Assembly (NCBI RefSeq): GCF_006149005.1
Contig: NZ_VBSL01000005.1
Location: 338-64,337 of the forward strand
Reading direction: 5' to 3'
Source: Larkinella sp. C7
GTDB taxonomy: Bacteria > Bacteroidota > Bacteroidia > Cytophagales > Spirosomataceae
DNA length: 64,000 bases
The notes beneath the pieces were generated by a model, which saw nothing but the letters and a program-made list of their open reading frames with translations, was not told the origin of the DNA and did no database searches. A program made the translations under genes and the position numbers. Below, piece after piece: positions 35,016-45,075 of the stretch; position 1 is the first letter of the stretch; the number at the start of each line of letters is the position of its first letter.

Positions 35016-36341
35016 TCAGAGCAGAGGTTTGATACCGGCTTTTTTGATTTTAGAGACCACAAAATTGCCGATGGCTTTTCCCTGCGTTTGCCCATTCTCA
35101 ATCGCATCGCGGAAATGAATTCCGCCGTAAAGCCGCGAGATGGCCGCTTCTTCGGCCGCCTGCCGGAACGACTTAAAATCGCGGGTGGGCAGTTCGAACA
35201 GGACTTCGGTATCGTCCGTAAACGAAAAGTTATCACCGATCAGGTACGTCAGCACTTCGGCCACGGCGGTCGAAATGACACTGTGACCACTGGTGTATTC
35301 CGGAAAAGGTGGCGTCTGCAACAGCGGTTGCCAGCGCGCATCGATGGAGCGGTTGATGACGGTTTCGGGTCGTACGCGGTTGCTACGGTATTTTTCATCC
35401 CAGCAACTGATAAAAGCGTCCATCAACGTGGCGGCAACCAGCCAGTGGGCCTGGAGCGTTTTGTCAAAATCCAGTCTGGCTTTCCGGGTCGCAATGCTCG
35501 TGATATTCATCCAATGCCCTCCCGGACTGATTTTTTTAAAGCCAATCGACATGTGGCCGGAGGTGTTGATGGCGAAGGGATTGCAGTCCCAGTACGAGGC
35601 AATAAACCGCTTTTTTTCATCCAGATTTTTCCCTTCCCGGTATACTTCGTAGGCCAGTTTGTAAAATTCGCTGGTAGAATCCTTGCTGAAAACGACCGCC
35701 GGTTTGGGGGTAAACTGGGTGCAGGAATCGATGAACATCGGGCGAATGGTTCGCCAGTGGGGTTCGATGGCTTCGATGTAACCCGGCGGGGTTGGATACC
35801 AGAATTGTTCACCTTTGGCGGGGCGGTGGCGCAGGCGGGTGCTTAGTTTCAGGTAATTATCGGTAGCTGCATACGCCGTTACTTTTTTGGCCACTTCCTG
35901 CGCAACGGCAATCGACGGGTTGATAACCGCCTGGTCGTAACCTTCTTTCCGGAGCGTTTCCATCAGTTTTTTCTGCTCATCTTCCAGCATATAGCCCGAG
36001 GGAAGCATCAGTCGACCGGTTTCCAGCACGCAAAAAAGGGCAGCAATCCGGTAGTTGTAAGGACCTTTAGGTTCAATCACGATCTTTTTGTAGCTGGGAA
36101 CCAAAGCCGCAGGGGCTGTGAAAGCCGTATTGTGCTGCGCCATAATTTCATACGCCCCCAATAAACTGTAGGTATAAAACCGGCTGGCAGCCGGCGGATT
36201 GGCCACATCATGAATCATCACCATCGTCACCGCGAAAATTGTGGGTTGCAAATGACGCCCCAGATCCGGCTTGGCCTTTTGCCCCTGCACCGAATGACTA
36301 ACCAGGAAACCAAGCAGGAATAAATACCGCATTGCCATCAT
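35016..36341 (-). CDS. Vanadium-dependent haloperoxidase / PAP2-like protein, copy 2
   Basis: 441 residues, clearly paralogous to copy 1. The same site is intact: K and R-P in DEKYRSNRVRPET, SGH in PEYTSGHSV, and S402-R403, H409 and D412 in SRLYGGIHFRD. The signal peptide MAMRYLFLLGFLVSHSVQGQ lacks a lipobox Cys, unlike copy 1, so this one may be soluble in the periplasm. The first ATG overlaps the FG-GAP gene's stop as ATGA. Haloperoxidase and acid phosphatase remain equally possible chemistries. Confidence 0.88.
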   Translation of the reverse strand: MMAMRYLFLLGFLVSHSVQGQKAKPDLGRHLQPTIFAVTMVMIHDVANPPAASRFYTYSLLGAYEIMAQHNTAFTAPAALVPSYKKIVIEPKGPYNYRIAALFCVLETGRLMLPSGYMLEDEQKKLMETLRKEGYDQAVINPSIAVAQEVAKKVTAYAATDNYLKLSTRLRHRPAKGEQFWYPTPPGYIEAIEPHWRTIRPMFIDSCTQFTPKPAVVFSKDSTSEFYKLAYEVYREGKNLDEKKRFIASYWDCNPFAINTSGHMSIGFKKISPGGHWMNITSIATRKARLDFDKTLQAHWLVAATLMDAFISCWDEKYRSNRVRPETVINRSIDARWQPLLQTPPFPEYTSGHSVISTAVAEVLTYLIGDNFSFTDDTEVLFELPTRDFKSFRQAAEEAAISRLYGGIHFRDAIENGQTQGKAIGNFVVSKIKKAGIKPLL

Positions 36342-39300
36342 TTTTTGTAAACCTGAACCGGTTCGTTGAAGGCCCCGATTACCAAATACTTTTGTTGCTT
36401 TACCTGCAATTCGACCACCGCTTTGACGTCACCAATCACCGATAAACCGGCTTCTGGTTGACTCACGTAAGCAAAACCGCCTTTCCCGTTGCCTTTCAAC
36501 AAACAGCCATAATTGGCGTCCAGACTGCCGATTTTCAGCCGATTATCGGATTTGTTTCCCAGCAGCAGGACATCCATAAAACCGTCGTGATCGAAGTCTT
36601 CGACCAAAGATTTTGTCACCGGAGAAAATTGGGCCGGCAGCGGCAGAACCTGTTTTTCAAATGCGCCGTCTTTCGCCAGAAAACAGACGGAACGGCATTC
36701 TGTAACCGTCATTTTTTTGGCTTTCGCCAGGTCATCCGCCGAGAAAATGTCGTTGATGGTTGCCGTCGAATAGTCTTTGTAGTAGCCAAACTTCCGGCGC
36801 ATGGGGAAGATTTGGTCGTTCAGCTCATCGCGGCTGACAAACGGATAGGACGTTCCCTGCACATAAAAACTGAAGAACGGATCGATGGAACCGTTGTTAT
36901 CAAAATCGGCATACACCAGCTCGGCGGGTTCTTTTTTCGAGTATTTAAGCTGCGAATTGACGCCCAGATTGCCGGCAATAATGTCTTTTTTACCATCCCC
37001 GTTTACGTCGGCGACCGTGATCGAAAACCAGAAACCGCTTTCTTGTTCCGGAAAATACTGGCTGGTTTTATCCAGAAAACCGTCTTTGGTATTGGCAAAT
37101 ACTTTAATCGGCATCAATTCCCCACACAGAATCAGGTCCTTGCGTCCATCACCGTCCAAATCTTCCCACTGGGCATCGGTAACCATACCGACGGTCGAGA
37201 ACGGCGTTTTTACGGTTTTAAACTGCCCTTTTCCATTGTTTTCCAGCAAATACGACGCAGGCGGTTCCGGATACCGCCCCGGAATAACCCGTCCGGCAAC
37301 AAACAGATCCAGATCGCCATCGCCGTCGAAATCCACCACCCGAACACAGGATTTACTGCTGGTCGTCAGCACCGGTAAAGCCGTCGTAATCAGTTTTAAA
37401 TTGCCTTTGCCATCGTTGATGTACAGGACATCCTGCAACGACGGCGTGTTGGGTTCAAACAGCGAATAGCCACCTTTGGCTACGTATAAATCATCAAAGC
37501 CATCACCATTGGCGTCGAAAAAAACAGCCGCCGAAAGCGCCGAAACGTTCTCGTCCCCAATGGTTAGTTCTTCGATTTTCTTGAAAGTTCCGTCCGTTTG
37601 CTGCAACCAGATTTTGCCGTTGGTATTTTTATCCCCGCCAATAAACAGATCGTCCAACCCGTCTTTATTCACATCGCCTTTTGCCAGAACCGGCCCGACC
37701 TGCGAATACATAAACAGCATCAGCGGCTGGCGTTTGAAATCATTTTCGTTATAGCCTTCGTGAAGAAAGGAAATGATCTTATCGGTTTTTTGAAAAATGC
37801 CGGGCTTGTGTTTCTGAACTGCCATTCTGAATTTTGAAGCACTGGTCGGTTGCACAACCGTTAGGGACTGATTGGCAGCCACTTGTGTCAATTTTTGTTC
37901 AGTTTGATCGGGCCAAATCACCTTGATGGAATCAACCATCGTGGCCTGATCGAGGCCAAAATGCAGCCGGGCCGATTGCGAAGACAGGTAACCCCGAACC
38001 GGCTGTTGCTCCTGATACTGCAACCCGCCTTTGGCATAGACCGTTACTTTGGCTCCTACCGCCTGTTTATTCTTACCCGCCGAAACCAGTTTAAGCTGAA
38101 TGTAAGACGTTTTTAATTGCTCCCGACTCAGGTTCTGGTATACAAAAGCGGGTTCGTTGATGTTGTTGACGACCAGTTCCAGATCGCCGTCGTTATCCAG
38201 ATCGGCATACACCGCCCCGTTTGAAATCGAAGCGGTTTGAAATCCCCAATCCGTTTGCTTATTCGCAAAAGTCAGATCCCGGCTATTCTTAAAAATATAA
38301 TTGGGCAATTTGGTCGATGGCATGGCCCGGATCAAATCCATGAGCTGAATCGATTCGCGTTTGATCGCTTTCTGCACTTTGTAATCACCCCAGTATTTCA
38401 GAAAATCCTTGTTGGTATAATCCCGCAAATACCCGTTGGTAATAAACAGATCTTTGTAGCCGTCGTTGTCAAAATCAGCCAGCAAAGGAGCCCAGCTCCA
38501 ATCGGTATTCGAAACACCGGCTGCCTGCGCAATTTCGCTAAAGGTTCCGTCGCCGTTGTTCAACTGCAACATATTGCGCATGTACTGCTTGTAGAGTTTC
38601 TGCTGCACCATCAATTCAAACGACTCGTAGTTTTCCTGGAGTTGCAGCAATTTCTGCCGCCGGTTGTCTTCGGGCAGCATGTCCAGTGACATAATATCCG
38701 GCAGACCGTCGTTGTTGTAATCGGCAATGTCGATGCCCATCGAGAACTGCGCCAGATGCCGGAAATAGTGCTGGGTTTCGTCTTTGAACGTACCGTTTTT
38801 CTGGTTGATGTAGAGGTAATCCGATTCGTTGTAATCGTTGGTGACATAAATATCCTGCCAGCCGTCCTGGTTTACATCGGCAATAGCCATGCCCAACCCA
38901 AACGTGAGCGGATACTGGTGAATACCCGCTTTTTTGGTGACATCGACAAAGTGGTTATCCCGGTTTTCGTAGAGTTTATTCCCGGCCAGTTCATCCACTT
39001 CGTTCCGCAGTTTGGCCAGTTCCATGTTGTCGTATTTCTTCACATTGTGATTCAACAGCATCATGTCAAGATCGCCGTCGTTGTCAAAATCAAAGAAAGC
39101 CGACTGGGTGCTGTAACCCGGATCATCGAGACCATATTGCCTGGCCTGTTCGGCGAACCGCACCGAACCATCGGATGAAACGCCCTGGTTGATAAACAAT
39201 TGGTTCCGGCGTTTATCGTCTTCTCCTTTGCCGGAATAACAGACATAGATATCCAGCAGACCATCGCCGTTTACGTCGGCCATGCTGACGCCGGTTTTCC

Positions 39301-39685
39301 AGCCGCCCGACCGACCGCCCAAACCCGGCGCAGCGGTTTTGGTGATGTCTTTAAATTTCAGTCCACCCAGATTCAGGTAGAGTTTGTTGGGTTTCAGGTT
39401 GGCCGTAAAAAACAGATCATCCAGGCCATCGCCGTTTAGATCGCCGACGGCAATACCACCCCCGTTGTAGAAATACTCGTAGGATAAGACGTTCAGGCTT
39501 TCGTTTTCATCGATGTCGTTGCTGAAATCGATGGCCGTTTGTTTCGGAGAAAGGAGTTGAAACAGGGTCGTTTGGGCTTGCAAAAATGAAACCGGGAGAC
39601 ACAACAACAGTAGCCCTACCTTACACACCCACACTTTTTTAAAACCGGATGTGCATACTTTATATTTCGAGCCGAGGACTATCAT
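36338..39685 (-). CDS. FG-GAP/VCBS repeat protein with ASPIC/UnbV domain, copy 2
   Basis: 1115 residues, collinear with copy 1. An export signal ends near residue 38 (SFLQAQ). FG-GAP blades span ~70-500 and ~670-1090, for example AVGDLNGDGLDDLFFTA and VNGDGKKDIIAGNLG. An ASPIC/UnbV segment at ~565-608 reads RGYLSSQSARLHFGLDQAT...VDSIKVIWPDQTEQK. Blocks such as TDWSWAPLLADFDNDGYKD and RDYTNKDFLKYW nearly repeat copy 1. Probably a surface or periplasmic calcium-dependent propeller. It is coupled to the haloperoxidase gene by a 4-bp overlap. The partner and ligand are unknown. Confidence 0.9.
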   Translation of the reverse strand: MIVLGSKYKVCTSGFKKVWVCKVGLLLLCLPVSFLQAQTTLFQLLSPKQTAIDFSNDIDENESLNVLSYEYFYNGGGIAVGDLNGDGLDDLFFTANLKPNKLYLNLGGLKFKDITKTAAPGLGGRSGGWKTGVSMADVNGDGLLDIYVCYSGKGEDDKRRNQLFINQGVSSDGSVRFAEQARQYGLDDPGYSTQSAFFDFDNDGDLDMMLLNHNVKKYDNMELAKLRNEVDELAGNKLYENRDNHFVDVTKKAGIHQYPLTFGLGMAIADVNQDGWQDIYVTNDYNESDYLYINQKNGTFKDETQHYFRHLAQFSMGIDIADYNNDGLPDIMSLDMLPEDNRRQKLLQLQENYESFELMVQQKLYKQYMRNMLQLNNGDGTFSEIAQAAGVSNTDWSWAPLLADFDNDGYKDLFITNGYLRDYTNKDFLKYWGDYKVQKAIKRESIQLMDLIRAMPSTKLPNYIFKNSRDLTFANKQTDWGFQTASISNGAVYADLDNDGDLELVVNNINEPAFVYQNLSREQLKTSYIQLKLVSAGKNKQAVGAKVTVYAKGGLQYQEQQPVRGYLSSQSARLHFGLDQATMVDSIKVIWPDQTEQKLTQVAANQSLTVVQPTSASKFRMAVQKHKPGIFQKTDKIISFLHEGYNENDFKRQPLMLFMYSQVGPVLAKGDVNKDGLDDLFIGGDKNTNGKIWLQQTDGTFKKIEELTIGDENVSALSAAVFFDANGDGFDDLYVAKGGYSLFEPNTPSLQDVLYINDGKGNLKLITTALPVLTTSSKSCVRVVDFDGDGDLDLFVAGRVIPGRYPEPPASYLLENNGKGQFKTVKTPFSTVGMVTDAQWEDLDGDGRKDLILCGELMPIKVFANTKDGFLDKTSQYFPEQESGFWFSITVADVNGDGKKDIIAGNLGVNSQLKYSKKEPAELVYADFDNNGSIDPFFSFYVQGTSYPFVSRDELNDQIFPMRRKFGYYKDYSTATINDIFSADDLAKAKKMTVTECRSVCFLAKDGAFEKQVLPLPAQFSPVTKSLVEDFDHDGFMDVLLLGNKSDNRLKIGSLDANYGCLLKGNGKGGFAYVSQPEAGLSVIGDVKAVVELQVKQQKYLVIGAFNEPVQVYKK

Positions 39686-39750
39686 GGTAGCTAAAAACGA
39701 AAAACTTCAACAGGAGAGGTTGAAGTTAAGGTAATTTCTGAAACAAATAA

Positions 39751-39787
39751 AAAAAGGGAAGGCACCACCCGGCAGCCTTCCCTTTTT
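39751..39787. terminator. Terminator hairpin behind susD, pair 2
   Basis: AAAAAGGGAAGGC (39751-39763) and GCCTTCCCTTTTT (39775-39787) form a perfect 13-bp stem around an 11-base loop, ending in T-runs on both strands. It starts seven bases after the SusD stop. It could therefore cut expression of the FG-GAP and haloperoxidase genes relative to the SusCD pair. Confidence 0.8.
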
Positions 39788-39794
39788 CCTGAGC

Positions 39795-41381
39795 TTACTT
39801 ATCCCACCATACCCGACCAGTGAGCAAATCACCACCCGTCAGGCGGCTAACCGCTTCGGTATAACTGGCTTTGTTATTGATGATTTCCGTTGAGAGGTAA
39901 ATCATGCGCCTTGGAATGGTTGCATTTGTCACATTCCCCGGATAATTGACGGGCGTCAGTGTCGGATAACCCGACCGGCGCCAGTTGATCCAGGTTTCAA
40001 CGAAGTCCATGTACGTGCCCGTTGCCAGCCAGTACTGCGTGTTGATGGCATTCAGCGAGGCTTCCGTCGACGTCACGTTCAGCGGATTCGCGGCAACGTA
40101 AGCGGCTGCGGCTGCGGGCGTGATGGCGGCCGTGGCATCCAGTTGCGAGAGCGACGTCATGGCGGCCGTTACACCATTGGCATAATGCTCGGCGGCCGTT
40201 CCCGGCACGTTCCAGCCGCGCACTTTAGCTTCGGCCAGCAACAGTTCGGTCTGCGCATAGGTCATCGTTTCCAGCGTGCCGTTCCGTTTCAGGTAAACCG
40301 AAATCCGTGGCCGGGAGTATTTCCCGAGGGGTGCCACGTCGTTGCCGGTGCCGGTCGCTCCCGGATAGCCCGCCGACGTTCTGATGTCACGGGCACCTCC
40401 GCTCAGGTCGTAGCCATTGGGCAGTCCAATCTGAACAGCGGGATCGTTGACCCCTACCAGCGTCTGAAGCGCGTTGTTGGCCAGACCCGGCTGCGGCACT
40501 TCGGCAATGGCACTCAAACGCGGATCATTGGTCGTTTTCAGGGCGTCGATGAAGGTTTTCGACCACCGCAATTCCCGGAAATCATCAGCAACCTGGTACA
40601 CGTTGAAAATCCCGGACGTCGCATTATTGGCATCCGATACGATTCTGGCGTTGTCTTCATTGGAAGTGAAGACACCCCCGGTAGCGGCTTTTTCGGCCCA
40701 GGTTTTCGCCGTGGCCGGGTCGACTTTGGTCAGGCGCATGGCGGCCCGCAACATCAGCGAATAGCCTAGTTTTTTCCACTTGGCGATGTCACCCGCGTAG
40801 TACAAATCACCAGTTGGTTTCAGCTTGGTGGCATCCAGGGCCGCCGTTGCCTGCTCCAGTTCGGTCAGAATGGCCGTGTAAATCGACTGCTGCGTATCGT
40901 ATTTCGGATTCGCAATTCCTTCTTTCACCTTGAAGGCTTCGCTATACGGAATATCGCCGTAGACGTCGGTGGCCCGCTGCATGTTCATGGCCTGCATGAT
41001 CCGGCCGACGTTGTAGAGGTTGGTATACTGCTCTTTCCCCTTCGTCAGGTTGATCATTTCGGCCAAAACCGTACCGATGCTGTAGGCCCGGCTGAACAGG
41101 CTGCCCTGGTAGCTGGTCGAGTTCTGGGTGTTTACATACTTGTCACCATTCCCGTAGTAGGTAAAGGTCGACGCCAGAACCTGCATCGAGGTGCTTTGGT
41201 ACAGAATCCCATCGTAACCCAAATTGATGTACGACATCTGGGCGTTGGGCAAAAAGAAATTCGGATCCCAGGTTGACTCACTCGACCGGGTCGGGTCGGT
41301 GTTGATTTCGTCAAATTTATCGGTACAGCTTGTCGCACAAACCAGCAACAGAGCCGCTATATAGATTGAAGTTTTCTTCAT
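39795..41381 (-). CDS. SusD/RagB-like surface lipoprotein, pair 2
   Basis: 528 residues with the lipobox VCATSC (Cys19), followed by TDKFDEINTDPTRSSES. Landmarks shared with pair 1 are IMQAMNMQRATDVYGDIPYSEAF, AKWKKLGYSLMLRAAMRLTKVDP, and the ending RRMIYLSTEIINNKASYTEAV...LLTGRVWWDK. It belongs to the SusD-like_2 branch and captures substrate for the SusC encoded ten bases upstream. A strong terminator follows. Confidence 0.94.
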   Translation of the reverse strand: MKKTSIYIAALLLVCATSCTDKFDEINTDPTRSSESTWDPNFFLPNAQMSYINLGYDGILYQSTSMQVLASTFTYYGNGDKYVNTQNSTSYQGSLFSRAYSIGTVLAEMINLTKGKEQYTNLYNVGRIMQAMNMQRATDVYGDIPYSEAFKVKEGIANPKYDTQQSIYTAILTELEQATAALDATKLKPTGDLYYAGDIAKWKKLGYSLMLRAAMRLTKVDPATAKTWAEKAATGGVFTSNEDNARIVSDANNATSGIFNVYQVADDFRELRWSKTFIDALKTTNDPRLSAIAEVPQPGLANNALQTLVGVNDPAVQIGLPNGYDLSGGARDIRTSAGYPGATGTGNDVAPLGKYSRPRISVYLKRNGTLETMTYAQTELLLAEAKVRGWNVPGTAAEHYANGVTAAMTSLSQLDATAAITPAAAAAYVAANPLNVTSTEASLNAINTQYWLATGTYMDFVETWINWRRSGYPTLTPVNYPGNVTNATIPRRMIYLSTEIINNKASYTEAVSRLTGGDLLTGRVWWDK

Positions 41382-41391
41382 GGTTTTTCAA

Positions 41392-44300
41392 TTATTTTTT
41401 GAACCGGGCATTGAGGGTGAAACCAAACGTTCTGGTCGAGGGCAACTGGGCACCTTCCGTTCCGGCATAACGCAGGTCGGACGAGAAACCTGCTTCCGGA
41501 TCAAAATTTTCCGTGTGTCTCAGCAGCGTAGCCAGGTTGCGGCCCACCAACGACAAAGAAATGTCTTCAAACGGCAGTTTGCTTCCCGTGAACCATTTTT
41601 CCGGCAGGTGATAGCTCAGAACAACCTGACGCAGTTTGATGAAATCGGCGTTAAACACATTCAGTTTCGAGATGTTGGTCACCAGCGCCGGATAGTAGGT
41701 ATAGGCTGGTACGTTCCGGGTGTTGGTTTCGCCGGTTGCCAGTACGCCTGAGGCTACCACGCCGGTTTCACGACCTTCGAGGGTCATCTTGTGCAAACCG
41801 TCCACGATGGAGTAGTGATTGGTGGCCGACAGCACTTTTGCCCCGAATTTGTAGTCGAACAGGAACGACAGCCCAAAATTTCCGTAGTTGAAGCTGTTGT
41901 TCAAACCGCCATATACTTTCGGAATAGCCGAGCCCATGGGCGTCAGTGCGCCCCGTTCCGGAACGCCGTTGGCACCGATGATGACCTGGCCGTTGGCATT
42001 GTATTTGTAGTCATACGCCATGACCTGTGCAGCCGCCATGCCTTTTACGTGGGCAATGTTCCCGTTCAAAGGCCGGTAGGTTCCCAAACCGAGTTGCTGG
42101 GTTCCGCCGTCACCGTCGATGTCCACAATCGTGTTTTTCACATTCGTGATGTTGAACGACACATCCCATTTAAATGATTTGTTCACGATGGGCGTACCGG
42201 TAATCAACAGTTCGATCCCGGTGTTTTTGGTCGAACCCAGGTTCAGCACCCGCGACGAAAACCCGGTGGTGGGCGACAGTGGACCACTCACGATTTCATC
42301 CTTGGTTTCCCGGTTGAAGTAGGCAAAGTCGATTCCCAGGCGGTTTTGCAGAAATTTCGTTTCAAAACCGAGTTCAAACTCCGTCAAGCGGAACGGTTTC
42401 AGGTCGAGATTCGGCAACTGGGAGCTAAACCCACCCTGCGGGATTCCGTTGATGGTATTGCCCAGGGAATAATACTGGCTGGTCAAATAGGCATCGAAGG
42501 CTTCACCGCTCGTTTGGGCATACGAAGCTCTCAGCTTACCAAAGTCCATCGAACGCACTTTGAGTAATTCCGAGAATACAAAGCTGGCCGATACCGAGGG
42601 CGCAAAGATACCCCGGTTGGCGGCTGGCAGCGTGGAGTACACGTCGTAGCGGCCCGTCGTCGACAGCGTCAGGAAGTTTTTGTAGTCCAGATCCGCCGTA
42701 TAATATGCCGACTGCACCTGCCGTTCGTTAAAACCGTACGACTGCCCTTTCGTCAGGGTGTTCGACAGCGTATACAGGTACGGGATGCTCAGACTACCAC
42801 CTGAAACGCCCACACTTTCAAACTTGTTTTTACGAAGGTTGGCCCCGAGTGCCACATTCAGGCCCAAATCCGGCGTAATTTTCCGGTTAATGCCCAGCAG
42901 ACCGTCGACGTTCATTTCATTCCGCTGTTCTTTGCTGTTGCTGACACTACCCAGCCGTGAATACGCCGTTCCGTACGGCGTAACGCCAAAGCCGCCGTCG
43001 TTGATCAGGTCATAACCCACCCGGCCCTGCAGATAGATCCAGTCGTTAAACTGGTATTTCCCGGTGATGGCCGAAATCAGACGTTTCCGTTCCAGTTTAC
43101 TTCTGTATTGATTGACCACAAACCAGGGATTGGTTTTATACGTATCATCGCTGAAAGTCAACTCATTGCCGGTGACCGGATCGTAGCCGGGTTTCAGCGC
43201 GTTCTGGTTGAAGCTCGTGGCCAGCAGGATAATCCCGTAGTTCGGATTCTGGGGAGCGTCACTCAAACCGGGGCGGTTGTTATCCTGTTGATCGATGTAG
43301 TTGGCCATCACACTCACATCGAATTTCTCCGTCACTTTCTGATTGACGCTCAGGTTGATGGTTTTCCGTTTCATGCCGCTGTTCCGAACCGTGGCTTCGG
43401 CATCCATCGACGACAGGGATAAGCGGAAACTCGTCTGCTCATTCCCGCCCGACATCGCCACCGTGTTCGTCAACGTGGCGGCTGTCCGGTAGAAATTCTC
43501 AATGTTGTCTTTTACCGGCGAATACGGATACTGTTTGCCATCGAACTGGGTGTAGGGCGCACCGTCCATTTTCTCGCCCCAGCTATAAATCCCGGAGTTG
43601 CGGGCGCTGTTGACGTCGGTTGGCCGTTTGCCCTGGGTTCCCTGCCCATACACATATTGGAAGTCCGTGAAATCGATCACCTGATCGAATTGCATGTTTC
43701 CGTTGTATTCCACCGAAAGACCGGAGTTTTTGCTGCCGCCTTTGGTCGTAATGAGGATAACCCCGTTGGCCGCCCGCGTACCATACAGGGCCGCAGCCGT
43801 TGCTCCTTTCAACACCGTCATGGTTTCAATATCGTCCGGGTTGATGTTGGCAATCCCGTCCCCGTTATTGTTCCCGCCCCACTCACCGGCGTTTCCGCGC
43901 GAGGAGTTGTCCATCGGAACCCCGTTGATGACAAACAAAGGACTACCACCACTGAAGTTGCTCACCCCCCGGAGGTTGATCCGGGATGACGAACCAGGAC
44001 CACCGGTTCCGGGCGTGATGCTCAGACCAGCCACCCGCCCCTGCAGGGAGTTGATGACGTTGGTTTCCCGCGCCTGGTTGACCGAAGAAGCATCGATGGT
44101 CGTCACGGAATACCCCAGCGAACGCGTGTCCCGCTTAATCCCCAAAGCCGTTACCACCACTTCTTCCAGTGATGCATCGCCGGGTTGCAACTGAACCTCG
44201 ATGTTCGAGCGGTTTCCAACCGCAATTTCCTGTTTTGCATAGCCAATATAGGAAAACACCAGAATGGCGTTATCGTCGGGAACGACAATGCGGAAACTTC

Positions 44301-44505
44301 CATTTCCATCGGTGTTGGTGCCTCGTGTCGTTCCCTTGATGGTGACCGTTGCGCCAGCCAGCCCGTTCCCCTTCTCATCCGACACCTTTCCGGTAACTGC
44401 TTTATCTACAGCCAATGAAGGTGAAGCCGCAAAGAGTAGCCAGGCTCCGGCAAAGACAAAAACCTTTAAGCAGGTTTTAAGTAGTTTTTGTTTCATAAAC
44501 TTCAT
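41392..44505 (-). CDS. SusC/RagA TonB-dependent outer-membrane transporter, pair 2
   Basis: 1037 residues. The signal peptide ends near AASPSLAV. The carboxypeptidase-regulatory-like domain (VTGKVSDEKGNGLAGATVTIKG) is followed by SLEEVVVTALGIKRD (TonB box region), plug motifs TVLKGATAAALYGTRAANGVI and the barrel, ending FTLNARFKK. No STN domain. An ATG three codons in (44496) is an alternative start. An exact TATCTTTG promoter element lies about 180 bp upstream. It leads the second SusC-SusD-FG-GAP-haloperoxidase module. Confidence 0.95.
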   Translation of the reverse strand: MKFMKQKLLKTCLKVFVFAGAWLLFAASPSLAVDKAVTGKVSDEKGNGLAGATVTIKGTTRGTNTDGNGSFRIVVPDDNAILVFSYIGYAKQEIAVGNRSNIEVQLQPGDASLEEVVVTALGIKRDTRSLGYSVTTIDASSVNQARETNVINSLQGRVAGLSITPGTGGPGSSSRINLRGVSNFSGGSPLFVINGVPMDNSSRGNAGEWGGNNNGDGIANINPDDIETMTVLKGATAAALYGTRAANGVILITTKGGSKNSGLSVEYNGNMQFDQVIDFTDFQYVYGQGTQGKRPTDVNSARNSGIYSWGEKMDGAPYTQFDGKQYPYSPVKDNIENFYRTAATLTNTVAMSGGNEQTSFRLSLSSMDAEATVRNSGMKRKTINLSVNQKVTEKFDVSVMANYIDQQDNNRPGLSDAPQNPNYGIILLATSFNQNALKPGYDPVTGNELTFSDDTYKTNPWFVVNQYRSKLERKRLISAITGKYQFNDWIYLQGRVGYDLINDGGFGVTPYGTAYSRLGSVSNSKEQRNEMNVDGLLGINRKITPDLGLNVALGANLRKNKFESVGVSGGSLSIPYLYTLSNTLTKGQSYGFNERQVQSAYYTADLDYKNFLTLSTTGRYDVYSTLPAANRGIFAPSVSASFVFSELLKVRSMDFGKLRASYAQTSGEAFDAYLTSQYYSLGNTINGIPQGGFSSQLPNLDLKPFRLTEFELGFETKFLQNRLGIDFAYFNRETKDEIVSGPLSPTTGFSSRVLNLGSTKNTGIELLITGTPIVNKSFKWDVSFNITNVKNTIVDIDGDGGTQQLGLGTYRPLNGNIAHVKGMAAAQVMAYDYKYNANGQVIIGANGVPERGALTPMGSAIPKVYGGLNNSFNYGNFGLSFLFDYKFGAKVLSATNHYSIVDGLHKMTLEGRETGVVASGVLATGETNTRNVPAYTYYPALVTNISKLNVFNADFIKLRQVVLSYHLPEKWFTGSKLPFEDISLSLVGRNLATLLRHTENFDPEAGFSSDLRYAGTEGAQLPSTRTFGFTLNARFKK

Positions 44506-45075
44506 TATTAGGATTGTTTTAGGTGAATATAAGTAAAAAGCGCATTCGATTCAAGTAGGAAAACAGGAGGTTAACGTGCCGATTTCCAGGCCATTATAGC
44601 CCCAAAAAAGCGACTCAACATCTAGAAATTACTGAAAAAGATAAAAAAACAGGCAGAAGATTCTGTACGATGGGTGACTAACTGCAAAGATATTCCTTTT
44701 TTAAAAAATTTAATAATACCGTCATTAATTTTAAATTAATGTTGATATTATACTGTTCACCATTGAAATTACCCGGAACGCAGCATGTCCGTCTCAACCA
44801 CCTCATTATTGCACTTTAGCCATAAAAAGACAGCAATTTTGACCTTCAACCCGTTCCCGATTGGTACTTTAGAAATTTCCGGGATCACCGACGTTTATAG
44901 CCGGGATTTCCCAGAATTGCAGAAGAGTCCCGGAATTTTCATGTTCTGATTCTGCCATTCACAAGTCAAAAAAAATATTTAACAACCTAAATTTTTGCAG
45001 CGGGAACGTTACAAAACCCGGATTAGACTATCTTCCTGCCGTATTTGCCACTTTCATTCTGCAAACCATTCCCGA
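44506..45075. other. Divergent promoter region between susC (pair 2) and the cytochrome/FG-GAP gene
   Basis: 570 bp with no supported gene. It contains the leftward TATCTTTG element at 44685-44692 and a 17-bp AT palindrome at 44724-44740 (ATTAATTT/AAATTAAT around T). An A/T-rich stretch runs from 44960 to 45000, where AATTTTTG might serve the rightward gene. Confidence 0.55.
44685..44692 (-). promoter_or_regulatory. Candidate -7 element of susC, pair 2
   Basis: Reads TATCTTTG on the minus strand, an exact TAnnTTTG match. A T-tract/A-tract lies 11-22 bp upstream, and the ATTAATTT-T-AAATTAAT palindrome lies just beyond it, a possible operator. Confidence 0.5.

Noticed and set aside
25105-36341. 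Naming the two PAP2-like proteins as proven haloperoxidases
   Set aside because: The same Lys-Arg-Pro, Ser-Gly-His and Ser-Arg-His-Asp residues serve acid phosphatases; sequence alone cannot decide.
44995-45075. A second heme-like motif (CRICH) in the in-frame extension upstream of the cytochrome/FG-GAP gene
   Set aside because: The extension has no ATG and precedes a convincing signal peptide that starts at 45076, so the motif is probably not translated.
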